From contig NZ_CP045292.1 of NCBI RefSeq assembly GCF_009363055.1, positions 682,001 through 746,000 on the forward strand: 64,000 nucleotides of DNA, written 5' to 3'. The notes below the pieces were generated by a model, which saw only the letters and a program-made list of their open reading frames with translations, was not told the origin of the DNA and did no database searches. Within the stretch, counting starts at the first letter, position 1. Each line of letters begins with the position of its first letter. Origin of the DNA: Flavobacterium haoranii. GTDB taxonomy: Bacteria; Bacteroidota; Bacteroidia; Flavobacteriales; Flavobacteriaceae. A program made the position numbers and the translations under genes. Shown one piece after another: positions 8,437 through 19,020 of this stretch.

Positions 8437-11400
8437 TTATTTATTAAGATATAAATATCCTGATTTATCGTGTGTTTTGCCCTCTTCATCTTTGTAATTC
8501 AAGATATAGAAGTATGTTCCATCTGGTAATAATTCATTTTTATTTAAAGTAGTTCTGCCCTCAGAATATCCTTTAAATGAACGAATTAAATTATCATAAC
8601 CTTTTGTCTCATAAACCAATATTCCCCATCTGTTATAAATTTCAACAGTATTATTTGGGTAGCATTCAATTCCATCAATTACAAACATATCGTTAGAACC
8701 ATCATTGTTTGGAGAAACTGCATTATAAATTACAATGTCACAAGCAGGTAAAACAACGCAATCGTCATTAACATTCAAATATATTTCAAATTTAGAAGGA
8801 CAAGCATTATTTTCTAATGTAACTATGTATTGAATTGTATAATAGCCAGTTGCAACTCCATTTGGATCAAACATATTTCCATTTAGTCCACCAGAGTTTG
8901 TAACTTCAATCCATTCTCCATTTGTAGGTAACGATCCGTCTAAAATAGTAAATAAATTTATTGGTTCCTCATCTGTACAAATCGAATAAGGAATAGCATT
9001 GAAAGGTTGGTCAACATTTACATGAATAGTTTGATTAAATGTAGCAACATTTCCACAGTTATCACTTACTAACCATTCTCTCTCAATATAATATTCATAA
9101 ATACTGATTGTAGTTGTATTTTCATTATAATCTACACTTGCAATACCAGAACAATTATCACTAAATTCTAATTGAGGAATATCGGGAATTTCACTACAAT
9201 TTACTTCAATTTGTTCATCATAAGGGGTATCAAGAACAGGAGTTGTATTATCATAAACACTTATTGTTTGTGTATAAGTAATAAAGTTTCCACAATCGTC
9301 TGTTGCAGTCCAAGTTCTTAAAATAATATATTCTCCAGCACAAGCACTTTCATCAGTAATAATTTCATCATCAACTACAACTGTAGCATTTGAAGAACAA
9401 TTATCTGAGGCTGTTAACGTTTCAGCTGTCGGAACATTATCACAAGAAACTGAAACGTCTGATGGTAAATTTGATGTAAACTCAGGATTTGTAGTATCTT
9501 GAATGGTAAAAGTAGCCGAAGAGCTTGAACTGTTACCACAATCATCGGTTGCAGTGAAAGTTACGCTTACCGAACCAGTTGCTCCACAATCATCAGAAAG
9601 ACTAGCGTAGTTGTTAGACCAAGTTACCGACGAACAAGCATCAGAAGAAGAAGCGCCTCCGTTAGCAGCTAACCAAGCTTGTAAATCGGCGGTGTTTCCA
9701 TTACCATCACATTCCACAGTTAAATCTGAAGCAGCGATAGCAATAGTTGGTGCAGTTGTATCTTGAATAGTAAAAGTAGCCGAAGAAGTGGAACTGTTAC
9801 CACAATCATCTGTAACGGTGAAAGTTACACTTACCGAACCAGTCGCCCCACAATCATCAGACAAAGCAGAATAATCATTCGACCAAGTCACTGAAGAACA
9901 AGCATCAGAAGAAGAAGCGCCTCCGTTAGCAGCTAACCAAGCTTGTAAATCGGCGGTGTTTCCATTACCATCACATTCAACAGTTAAATCGGAAGCCAAA
10001 ATGTCAATCGTTGGCGCAGTAGTGTCTTGAATAGTAAAAGTAGCCGAAGAGCTTGAACTGTTACCACAATCATCGGTTGCAGTGAAAGTTACACTTACCG
10101 AACCCGTAGCGCCACAATCATCAGAAAGACTAGCGTAGTTGTTAGACCAAGTTACCGACGAACAAGCATCAGAAGAAGAAGCGCCTCCGTTAGCAGCTAA
10201 CCAAGCTTGTAAATCGGCGGTGTTTCCATTACCATCACATTCAACAGTTAAATCGGAAGCCAAAATGTCAATCGTTGGCGCAGTAGTGTCTTGAATAGTA
10301 AAAGTAGCTGAAGAACTTGAACTATTACCACAATCATCTGTAGCGGTGAAAGTTACACTTACCGAACCCGTAGCACCACAATCATCAGACAAAGCAGAAT
10401 AATCATTCGACCAAGTCACTGAAGAACAAGCATCAGAAGAAGAAGCGCCACCGTTAGCAGCTAACCAAGCTTGTAAATAGGCGGTGTTTCCATTACCATC
10501 ACATTCAACAGTTAAATCGGAAGCCAAAATATCAATAGTTGGTGCCGTAGTATCTACAATAGTAAAAGTAGCTGAAGAACTTGCGCTGTTTCCACAATCA
10601 TCGGTTGCAGTAAAAGTTACAGTTACCGAACCAGTCGCCCCACAATCATCAGACAAAGCAGAATAATCATTCGACCAAGTCACTGAAGAACAGTTATCTG
10701 AAGAAGAAGCTCCACCGTTTGAAGCTAACCAAGCTTGTAAATCGGCGGTGTTTCCATTACCGTCACATTCCACAGTTAAATCGGAAGCCACAATATCAAT
10801 AGTTGGTGCTGTAGTATCTTGAATAGTAAAAGTAGCCGAAGAGCTTGAACTGTTACCACAATCATCTGTTGCAGTAAAAGTTACAGTAATCGAACCAGTC
10901 GCCCCACAATCATCAGAAAGACTAGAATAGTTGTTAGACCAAGTTACTGAAGAACAACTATCTGAAGCCGAAGCGCCTCCGTTAGCAGCTAACCAAGTTT
11001 GTAAATCAACAGTATTTCCATTACCGTCACATTCCACAGTTAAATCAGCAGCGACAATATCAATAGTTGGTGCTGTAGTATCTTGAATAGTAAAAGTAGC
11101 CGAAGAGCTTGAACTGTTACCACAATCATCTGTTGCAGTAAAAGTTACAGTAATCGAACCAGTCGCCCCACAATCATCAGAAAGACTAGAATAGTTGTTA
11201 GACCAAGTTACTGAAGAACAACTATCTGAAGCCGAAGCGCCTCCGTTAGCAGCTAACCAAGTTTGTAAATCAACAGTATTTCCATTACCGTCACATTCCA
11301 CAGTTAAATCAGCAGCGACAATATCAATAGTTGGTGCTGTAGTATCTTGAATAGTAAAAGTAGCCGAAGAAGTCGAACTATTACCACAATCATCGGTTGC

Positions 11401-14400
11401 AGTGAAAGTTACAGTAACCGAACCAGTCGCCCCACAATCATCAGACAAAGCAGAATAATCATTCGACCAAGTTACTGAAGAACAGTTATCTGAAGAAGAA
11501 GCTCCACCATTTGAAGCTAACCAAGCTTGTAAATCGGCAGTGTTTCCATTACCGTCACATTCCACTGTTAAATCGGAAGCCACAATATCAATAGTTGGTG
11601 CTGTAGTATCTTGAATAGTAAAAGTAGCCGAAGAACTTGAACTATTACCACAATTATCGGTTGCAGTGAAAGTTACAGTAACCGAACCAGTCGCCCCACA
11701 ATCATCAGACAAAGCAGAATAATCATTCGACCAAGTTACTGAAGAACAGTTATCTGAAGAAGAAGCTCCACCATTTGAAGCTAACCAAGCTTGTAAATCG
11801 GCAGTGTTTCCATTACCATCACATTCCACAGTTAAATCAGCAGCAGCAATAGCAATCGTTGGCGCAGTAGTATCTTGAATAGTAAAAGTAGCCGAAGAGC
11901 TTGAACTATTACCACAATCATCGGTTGCAGTGAAAGTTACAGTAACCGAACCAGTCGCCCCACAATCATCAGACAAAGCAGAATAATCATTCGACCAAGT
12001 CACTGAAGAACAACTATCTGAAGAAGAAGCTCCACCGTTTGAAGCTAACCAAGCTTGTAAATCAGCAGTATTTCCATTACCATCACATTCCACTGTTACA
12101 TCAGCAGCGACAATATCAATAGTTGGTGCAGTAGTATCGACAATAGTAAAAGTAGCTGAAGAGCTTGAACTATTACCACAATCATCGGTTGCAGTGAAAG
12201 TTACACTTACCGAACCTGTAGTACCACAATCATCAGAAAGACTAGAATAGTTGTTAGACCAAGTCACTGAAGAACAAGCATCTGAAGAAGAAGCGCCTCC
12301 GTTAGCAGCTAACCAAGCTTGTAATTCAGCAGCGTTTCCGTTTCCGTCACATTCAACAGTTAAATCGGAAGCCAAAATGTCAATCGTTGGCGCAGTAGTA
12401 TCTTGAATAGTAAAAGTAGCCGAAGAGCTTGAACTGTTACCACAATCATCGATTGCAGTGAAAGTTACACTTACCGAACCCGTAGCGCCACAATCATCAG
12501 AAAGACTAGAATAGTCATTCGACCAAGTTACTGAAGAACAGCTATCTGAAGCCGAAGCTCCACCATTTGAAGCTAACCAAGCTTGTAAATCAGCAGTGTT
12601 TCCATTACCATCACATTCGACTGTTAAATCAGCAGCCACAATATCAATAGTTGGTGGAGTTGTATCTTGAATAGTAAAAGTAGCCGAAGAGCTTGAACTA
12701 TTACCACAATCATCGGTTGCAGTGAAAGTTACAGTAACCGAACCAGTCGCCCCACAATCATCAGAAAGACTAGAATAGTTGTTAGACCAAGTCACTGAAG
12801 AACAAGCATCAGAAGAAGAAGCGCCTCCGTTAGCAGCTAACCAAGTTTGTAAATCAACAGTATTTCCATTACCGTCACATTCCACAGTTAAATCAGCAGC
12901 GACAATATCAATAGTTGGTGCTGTAGTATCTTGAATAGTAAAAGTAGCCGAAGAGCTTGAACTGTTACCACAATCATCTGTTGCAGTAAAAGTTACAGTA
13001 ATCGAACCAGTCGCCCCACAATCATCAGAAAGACTAGAATAGTTGTTAGACCAAGTTACTGAAGAACAACTATCTGAAGCCGAAGCGCCTCCGTTAGCAG
13101 CTAACCAAGTTTGTAAATCAACAGTATTTCCATTACCGTCACATTCCACAGTTAAATCAGCAGCGACAATATCAATAGTTGGTGCTGTAGTATCTTGAAT
13201 AGTAAAAGTAGCCGAAGAAGTCGAACTATTACCACAATCATCGGTTGCAGTGAAAGTTACAGTAACCGAACCAGTCGCCCCACAATCATCAGACAAAGCA
13301 GAATAATCATTCGACCAAGTTACTGAAGAACAGTTATCTGAAGAAGAAGCTCCACCATTTGAAGCTAACCAAGCTTGTAAATCGGCAGTGTTTCCATTAC
13401 CGTCACATTCCACTGTTAAATCGGAAGCCACAATATCAATAGTTGGTGCTGTAGTATCTTGAATAGTAAAAGTAGCCGAAGAACTTGAACTATTACCACA
13501 ATTATCGGTTGCAGTGAAAGTTACAGTAACCGAACCAGTCGCCCCACAATCATCAGACAAAGCAGAATAATCATTCGACCAAGTTACTGAAGAACAGTTA
13601 TCTGAAGAAGAAGCTCCACCATTTGAAGCTAACCAAGCTTGTAAATCGGCAGTGTTTCCATTACCATCACATTCCACAGTTAAATCAGCAGCAGCAATAG
13701 CAATCGTTGGCGCAGTAGTATCTTGAATAGTAAAAGTAGCCGAAGAGCTTGAACTATTACCACAATCATCGGTTGCAGTGAAAGTTACAGTAACCGAACC
13801 AGTCGCCCCACAATCATCAGACAAAGCAGAATAATCATTCGACCAAGTCACTGAAGAACAACTATCTGAAGAAGAAGCTCCACCGTTTGAAGCTAACCAA
13901 GCTTGTAAATCAGCAGTATTTCCATTACCATCACATTCCACTGTTACATCAGCAGCGACAATATCAATAGTTGGTGCAGTAGTATCGACAATAGTAAAAG
14001 TAGCTGAAGAGCTTGAACTATTACCACAATCATCGGTTGCAGTGAAAGTTACACTTACCGAACCTGTAGTACCACAATCATCAGAAAGACTAGAATAGTT
14101 GTTAGACCAAGTCACTGAAGAACAAGCATCTGAAGAAGAAGCGCCTCCGTTAGCAGCTAACCAAGCTTGTAATTCAGCAGCGTTTCCGTTTCCGTCACAT
14201 TCAACAGTTAAATCGGAAGCCAAAATGTCAATCGTTGGCGCAGTAGTATCTTGAATAGTAAAAGTAGCCGAAGAGCTTGAACTGTTACCACAATCATCGA
14301 TTGCAGTGAAAGTTACACTTACCGAACCCGTAGCGCCACAATCATCAGAAAGACTAGAATAGTCATTCGACCAAGTTACTGAAGAACAGCTATCTGAAGC

Positions 14401-17400
14401 CGAAGCTCCACCATTTGAAGCTAACCAAGCTTGTAAATCGGCGGTGTTTCCATTACCATCACATTCAACAGTTAAATCGGAAGCCAAAATGTCAATCGTT
14501 GGCGCAGTAGTGTCTTGAATAGTAAAAGTTGCTGAAGAGCTTGAACTATTACCACAATCATCGGTTGCAGTGAAAGTTACAGTAACCGAACCAGTCGCCC
14601 CACAATCATCAGAAAGACTAGAATAGTTGTTAGACCAAGTTACCGACGAACAAGCATCAGAAGAAGAAGCTCCACCGTTTGAAGCTAACCAAGCTTGTAA
14701 ATCAGCAGTGTTTCCATTACCATCACATTCCACAGTTAAATCGGAAGCCAAAATGTCAATCGTTGGCGCAGTAGTGTCTTGAATAGTAAAAGTTGCTGAA
14801 GAGCTTGAACTATTACCACAATCATCGGTTGCAGTAAAGGTTACACTTACCGAACCAGTCGCCCCACAATCATCAGACAAAGCAGAATAATCATTCGACC
14901 AAGTTACCGACGAACAAGCATCAGAAGAAGAAGCGCCTCCGTTAGCAGCTAACCAAGCTTGTAAATCGGCAGTGTTTCCATTACCATCACATTCCACAGT
15001 TAAATCAGCAGCAGCAATAGCAATAGTTGGTGCTGTAGTATCTTGAATAGTGAATGTTGCAGAAGAAGTGGAACTGTTACCACAATCATCGGTTGCAGTG
15101 AAAGTTATACTTACCGAACCCGTAGCGCCACAATCATCAGAAAGACTAGAATAGTTGTTAGACCAAGTCACATTTGAACAAGCATCTGAAGAAGAAGCTC
15201 CACCATTAGAAGAAAGCCAAGCTTGTAAATCAGCAGTATTTCCATTACCATCACATTCCACTGTTACATCAGCAGCGACAATATCAATAGTTGGTGCAGT
15301 AGTATCGACAATAGTAAAAGTTGCTGAAGAGCTTGAACTATTACCACAATCATCGGTTGCAGTAAAGGTTACACTTACCGAACCTGTAGCGCCACAATCA
15401 TCAGAAAGACTAGAATAGTTGTTAGACCAAGTCACTGAAGAACAAGCATCTGAAGAAGAAGCGCCTCCGTTAGCAGCTAACCAAGCTTGTAATTCAGCAG
15501 CGTTTCCGTTTCCGTCACATTCAACAGTTAAATCGGAAGCCAAAATGTCAATCGTTGGCGCAGTAGTATCTTGAATAGTAAAAGTAGCCGAAGAGCTTGA
15601 ACTGTTACCACAATCATCGATTGCAGTGAAAGTTACACTTACCGAACCCGTAGCGCCACAATCATCAGAAAGACTAGAATAGTCATTCGACCAAGTTACT
15701 GAAGAACAGCTATCTGAAGCCGAAGCTCCACCATTTGAAGCTAACCAAGCTTGTAAATCAGCAGTGTTTCCATTACCATCACATTCGACTGTTAAATCAG
15801 CAGCCACAATATCAATAGTTGGTGGAGTTGTATCTTGAATAGTAAAAGTAGCCGAAGAGCTTGAACTATTACCACAATCATCGGTTGCAGTGAAAGTTAC
15901 AGTAACCGAACCAGTCGCCCCACAATCATCAGACAAAGCAGAATAATCATTCGACCAAGTTACTGAAGAACAGTTATCTGAAGAAGAAGCTCCACCATTT
16001 GAAGCTAACCAAGCTTGTAAATCGGCAGTGTTTCCATTACCGTCACATTCCACTGTTAAATCGGAAGCCACAATATCAATAGTTGGTGCTGTAGTATCTT
16101 GAATAGTAAAAGTAGCCGAAGAACTTGAACTATTACCACAATTATCGGTTGCAGTGAAAGTTACAGTAACCGAACCAGTCGCCCCACAATCATCAGACAA
16201 AGCAGAATAATCATTCGACCAAGTTACTGAAGAACAGTTATCTGAAGAAGAAGCTCCACCATTTGAAGCTAACCAAGCTTGTAAATCGGCAGTGTTTCCA
16301 TTACCATCACATTCCACAGTTAAATCAGCAGCAGCAATAGCAATAGTTGGTGCTGTAGTATCTTGAATAGTGAATGTTGCAGAAGAAGTGGAACTGTTAC
16401 CACAATCATCCGTAGCGGTGAAAGTTACAGTAACTGAACCAGTCGCCCCACAATCATCAGAAAGACTAGAATAGTTGTTAGACCAAGTCACATTTGAACA
16501 AGCATCTGAAGAAGAAGCTCCACCATTAGAAGAAAGCCAAGCTTGTAAATCGGCGGTGTTTCCATTACCGTCACATTCAACAGTTAAATCGGAAGCCAAA
16601 ATGTCAATCGTTGGCGCAGTAGTATCTTGAATAGTAAAAGTAGCCGAAGAGCTTGAACTGTTACCACAATCATCGGTTGCAGTGAAAGTTACACTTACCG
16701 AACCCGTAGCGCCACAATCATCAGAAAGACTAGAATAGTTGTTAGACCAAGTCACATTTGAACAAGCATCTGAAGAAGAAGCTCCACCATTAGAAGAAAG
16801 CCAAGCTTGTAAATCGGCGGTGTTTCCATTACCGTCACATTCCACAGTTAAATCAGCAGCAGCAATAGCAATAGTTGGTGCTGTAGTATCTTGAATAGTA
16901 AAAGTAGCTGAAGAGCTTGAACTATTACCACAATCATCAGTAGCAGTAAAAGTTACAGTAACCGAACCAGTCGCACCACAATCATCAGACAAAGCAGAAT
17001 AATCATTCGACCAAGTCACTGAAGAACAACTATCTGAAGAAGAAGCTCCACCGTTTGAAGCTAACCAAGCTTGTAAATCAGCAGTATTTCCATTACCATC
17101 ACATTCCACTGTTACATCAGCAGCGACAATATCAATAGTTGGTGCAGTAGTATCGACAATAGTAAAAGTAGCTGAAGAGCTTGAACTATTACCACAATCA
17201 TCGGTTGCAGTAAAGGTTACACTTACCGAACCTGTAGCGCCACAATCATCAGAAAGACTAGCGTAGTTGTTAGACCAAGTCACTGAAGAACAAGCATCTG
17301 AAGAAGAAGCGCCTCCGTTAGCAGCTAACCAAGCTTGTAATTCAGCAGCGTTTCCGTTTCCGTCACATTCAACAGTTAAATCGGAAGCCAAAATGTCAAT

Positions 17401-19020
17401 CGTTGGCGCAGTAGTGTCTTGAATAGTAAAAGTTGCTGAAGAGCTTGAACTATTACCACAATCATCGGTTGCAATAAAGGTTACACTTACCGAACCTGTA
17501 GCGCCACAATCATCAGAAAGACTAGAATAGTTATTCGACCAAGTTACCGAAGAACACGCATCTGAAGAGGAAGCTCCACCGTTTGAAGCTAACCAAGCTT
17601 GTAAATCGGCAGTATTTCCATTACCGTCACATTCCACAGTTAAATCAGCAGCGGCAATATCAATAGTTGGTGCCGTAGTATCGTTTATTAAAATAGTTTG
17701 ATTACAAGTAAATGTATTTAATATTGTTGTTTCGTTTGGATCATGAATACCATTATTATTGTCGTCTTGGTATTCAGTAACTGTATATGTTCTTATAACA
17801 TTTGAATTACAACCTGCATAAGCACTATTTTGTACAGTTATTAATATAATTCCACACGGATTATCTCCTATAAATCCATCACCATTTCCTAATGCTTCAA
17901 AATCACTTTCAGAAATTTCTCCTTCAATAGGAAGTAAATCATAACATTCTAAAGTTGTTGGAGGAAATGTAGGACATGTTACTAAAAATTCACAACAAAC
18001 AATTTGAGAAATAGTAGTTGAATAGGTTTTAATACATCCAATAGCATCTGTTACAGTAACATTGTAAGTGCCTTCGCTTAAACCAGAAACATCTTCATTT
18101 GTTGATCCAGTATTCCAGCTATAAGTATAAGGTGGAGTTCCTCCACTTACTGTTAAATCTATTGATGCTGTAGAGTTTGGATCACAGGTTAACCCTTGAA
18201 CATTAGCATTAATTAGTAGCTCAGACGGAAAATTTAATAAAACTGAAAAAGTATTTGTTGTGCCATATGAATCTGTTACTGTTAATGTTGCAGTTGTTGC
18301 AGATAAAGACGTATAGGTATTTATAGGGTTCTCTTGAGTAGAATCTATAATACCATCTGAATCAAAATCCCATGCATATGAGTAGGGAGGGTTTCCTCCA
18401 GTTGTTGTAGATTCAAAATTAATAGTTGCAAGGTTCCCAGAAGTACAACCTTCATAATTAAATTGAACTGCTAGTGGTGCAACAACTACAACGCTTCCAG
18501 GATATTCACATTGTGATCTGTTGTAAGAATGACAGTTGTAAGGAACGAGTAAATTATTGTTACCACTTGTTTTCCAAACAATTAAGATTCTATCGAGCAT
18601 AATTTCTTGGCCACAAACCCAGTTAAAAGGACCATATAATAATCTTTGTCCACTTCCTGGTGCTACGGTTCCAAGACTTACGTTTAAAGAAGTTGAACTA
18701 CCATTGACAATTAAATCGGCAAACATTCTTGCATGATAAATATCACTATTAGAATTTGAAGTATAGTTCAACATGATGTACATAGTGTGACTAGTGCCTG
18801 GTGTACATGTAGTTGTGTCTAGTGGTACTCCGTTTACATCAGTCAAACTTAAAAAAACATTATCTAACGTATAATTGTTAGACGTACAATTGAAATAGTC
18901 CAAATAATAATTTGGAGAATTTCCACACAATCTCAAATCTGGCTTATCGGTTGTAAACTGTGAATAACAATTACCAATTGCGAATAAAATAAGCAACAGA
19001 TTAAATTTAAATACTCTCAT
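8437..19020 (-). CDS. giant T9SS type B secreted repeat adhesin (SprB-like)
   Basis: About 3,527 residues from ATG 19020 (a GTG 6 bp upstream is less likely). MRVFKFNLLLILFAIGNCYSQ is a signal peptide. Then follow a unique N-terminal region of about 160 residues, a PKD-like domain (YAWDFDSDGIIDS), one SprB-type repeat (LTVSGGTPPYTYSWNTGSTNEDVSGLSEGTYNVTV in pieces), a linker (TILINDTTAP), 31 tandem 88-residue HYR/Ig-like repeats, two or three divergent repeats (SDVSVSCDN; HVNVDQPF), and a C-terminal gliding-motility-associated type B sorting domain (NAVSPNNDGSNDMF, IYNRWGILVYE, LPDGTYFYILNY). It should be exported by Sec, then by T9SS, and displayed on the surface for adhesion or gliding. PorP/SprF and PorE-like partners follow directly. 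The frame stays open through 8 kb of repeats, so the gene is intact. Confidence 0.92.
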   Translation of the reverse strand: MRVFKFNLLLILFAIGNCYSQFTTDKPDLRLCGNSPNYYLDYFNCTSNNYTLDNVFLSLTDVNGVPLDTTTCTPGTSHTMYIMLNYTSNSNSDIYHARMFADLIVNGSSTSLNVSLGTVAPGSGQRLLYGPFNWVCGQEIMLDRILIVWKTSGNNNLLVPYNCHSYNRSQCEYPGSVVVVAPLAVQFNYEGCTSGNLATINFESTTTGGNPPYSYAWDFDSDGIIDSTQENPINTYTSLSATTATLTVTDSYGTTNTFSVLLNFPSELLINANVQGLTCDPNSTASIDLTVSGGTPPYTYSWNTGSTNEDVSGLSEGTYNVTVTDAIGCIKTYSTTISQIVCCEFLVTCPTFPPTTLECYDLLPIEGEISESDFEALGNGDGFIGDNPCGIILITVQNSAYAGCNSNVIRTYTVTEYQDDNNNGIHDPNETTILNTFTCNQTILINDTTAPTIDIAAADLTVECDGNGNTADLQAWLASNGGASSSDACSSVTWSNNYSSLSDDCGATGSVSVTFIATDDCGNSSSSSATFTIQDTTAPTIDILASDLTVECDGNGNAAELQAWLAANGGASSSDACSSVTWSNNYASLSDDCGATGSVSVTFTATDDCGNSSSSSATFTIVDTTAPTIDIVAADVTVECDGNGNTADLQAWLASNGGASSSDSCSSVTWSNDYSALSDDCGATGSVTVTFTATDDCGNSSSSSATFTIQDTTAPTIAIAAADLTVECDGNGNTADLQAWLSSNGGASSSDACSNVTWSNNYSSLSDDCGATGSVSVTFTATDDCGNSSSSSATFTIQDTTAPTIDILASDLTVECDGNGNTADLQAWLSSNGGASSSDACSNVTWSNNYSSLSDDCGATGSVTVTFTATDDCGNSSTSSATFTIQDTTAPTIAIAAADLTVECDGNGNTADLQAWLASNGGASSSDNCSSVTWSNDYSALSDDCGATGSVTVTFTATDNCGNSSSSSATFTIQDTTAPTIDIVASDLTVECDGNGNTADLQAWLASNGGASSSDNCSSVTWSNDYSALSDDCGATGSVTVTFTATDDCGNSSSSSATFTIQDTTPPTIDIVAADLTVECDGNGNTADLQAWLASNGGASASDSCSSVTWSNDYSSLSDDCGATGSVSVTFTAIDDCGNSSSSSATFTIQDTTAPTIDILASDLTVECDGNGNAAELQAWLAANGGASSSDACSSVTWSNNYSSLSDDCGATGSVSVTFTATDDCGNSSSSSATFTIVDTTAPTIDIVAADVTVECDGNGNTADLQAWLSSNGGASSSDACSNVTWSNNYSSLSDDCGATGSVSITFTATDDCGNSSTSSATFTIQDTTAPTIAIAAADLTVECDGNGNTADLQAWLAANGGASSSDACSSVTWSNDYSALSDDCGATGSVSVTFTATDDCGNSSSSSATFTIQDTTAPTIDILASDLTVECDGNGNTADLQAWLASNGGASSSDACSSVTWSNNYSSLSDDCGATGSVTVTFTATDDCGNSSSSSATFTIQDTTAPTIDILASDLTVECDGNGNTADLQAWLASNGGASASDSCSSVTWSNDYSSLSDDCGATGSVSVTFTAIDDCGNSSSSSATFTIQDTTAPTIDILASDLTVECDGNGNAAELQAWLAANGGASSSDACSSVTWSNNYSSLSDDCGTTGSVSVTFTATDDCGNSSSSSATFTIVDTTAPTIDIVAADVTVECDGNGNTADLQAWLASNGGASSSDSCSSVTWSNDYSALSDDCGATGSVTVTFTATDDCGNSSSSSATFTIQDTTAPTIAIAAADLTVECDGNGNTADLQAWLASNGGASSSDNCSSVTWSNDYSALSDDCGATGSVTVTFTATDNCGNSSSSSATFTIQDTTAPTIDIVASDLTVECDGNGNTADLQAWLASNGGASSSDNCSSVTWSNDYSALSDDCGATGSVTVTFTATDDCGNSSTSSATFTIQDTTAPTIDIVAADLTVECDGNGNTVDLQTWLAANGGASASDSCSSVTWSNNYSSLSDDCGATGSITVTFTATDDCGNSSSSSATFTIQDTTAPTIDIVAADLTVECDGNGNTVDLQTWLAANGGASSSDACSSVTWSNNYSSLSDDCGATGSVTVTFTATDDCGNSSSSSATFTIQDTTPPTIDIVAADLTVECDGNGNTADLQAWLASNGGASASDSCSSVTWSNDYSSLSDDCGATGSVSVTFTAIDDCGNSSSSSATFTIQDTTAPTIDILASDLTVECDGNGNAAELQAWLAANGGASSSDACSSVTWSNNYSSLSDDCGTTGSVSVTFTATDDCGNSSSSSATFTIVDTTAPTIDIVAADVTVECDGNGNTADLQAWLASNGGASSSDSCSSVTWSNDYSALSDDCGATGSVTVTFTATDDCGNSSSSSATFTIQDTTAPTIAIAAADLTVECDGNGNTADLQAWLASNGGASSSDNCSSVTWSNDYSALSDDCGATGSVTVTFTATDNCGNSSSSSATFTIQDTTAPTIDIVASDLTVECDGNGNTADLQAWLASNGGASSSDNCSSVTWSNDYSALSDDCGATGSVTVTFTATDDCGNSSTSSATFTIQDTTAPTIDIVAADLTVECDGNGNTVDLQTWLAANGGASASDSCSSVTWSNNYSSLSDDCGATGSITVTFTATDDCGNSSSSSATFTIQDTTAPTIDIVAADLTVECDGNGNTVDLQTWLAANGGASASDSCSSVTWSNNYSSLSDDCGATGSITVTFTATDDCGNSSSSSATFTIQDTTAPTIDIVASDLTVECDGNGNTADLQAWLASNGGASSSDNCSSVTWSNDYSALSDDCGATGSVTVTFTATDDCGNSASSSATFTIVDTTAPTIDILASDLTVECDGNGNTAYLQAWLAANGGASSSDACSSVTWSNDYSALSDDCGATGSVSVTFTATDDCGNSSSSSATFTIQDTTAPTIDILASDLTVECDGNGNTADLQAWLAANGGASSSDACSSVTWSNNYASLSDDCGATGSVSVTFTATDDCGNSSSSSATFTIQDTTAPTIDILASDLTVECDGNGNTADLQAWLAANGGASSSDACSSVTWSNDYSALSDDCGATGSVSVTFTVTDDCGNSSTSSATFTIQDTTAPTIAIAASDLTVECDGNGNTADLQAWLAANGGASSSDACSSVTWSNNYASLSDDCGATGSVSVTFTATDDCGNSSSSSATFTIQDTTNPEFTSNLPSDVSVSCDNVPTAETLTASDNCSSNATVVVDDEIITDESACAGEYIILRTWTATDDCGNFITYTQTISVYDNTTPVLDTPYDEQIEVNCSEIPDIPQLEFSDNCSGIASVDYNENTTTISIYEYYIEREWLVSDNCGNVATFNQTIHVNVDQPFNAIPYSICTDEEPINLFTILDGSLPTNGEWIEVTNSGGLNGNMFDPNGVATGYYTIQYIVTLENNACPSKFEIYLNVNDDCVVLPACDIVIYNAVSPNNDGSNDMFVIDGIECYPNNTVEIYNRWGILVYETKGYDNLIRSFKGYSEGRTTLNKNELLPDGTYFYILNYKDEEGKTHDKSGYLYLNK
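9499..17682 (-). repeat. 31 tandem copies of a 264-bp unit inside the adhesin gene
   Basis: The unit encodes 88 residues: DTTAPTIDI, then LTVECDGNGNTADLQAWL, SNGGASSSDACSSVTWSN, YSSLSDDCGATGSV, and ATDDCGNSSSSSATFTIQ. Four Cys per unit are invariant. The array is exactly 8,184 bp, which is 31 x 264. Variation is modular (DILASD, DIVAAD, AIAAAD; NNYSSL or NDYSAL). A higher-order copy of about 1.6 kb (about 10973-12589 against 12821-14437, offset 1,848 = 7 units) looks identical where I compared it. Confidence 0.95.

Noticed and set aside
10484..10666. Plus-strand open frames inside the adhesin repeats (also 15155-15418)
   Set aside because: They are reverse-complement shadows of the 264-bp unit.
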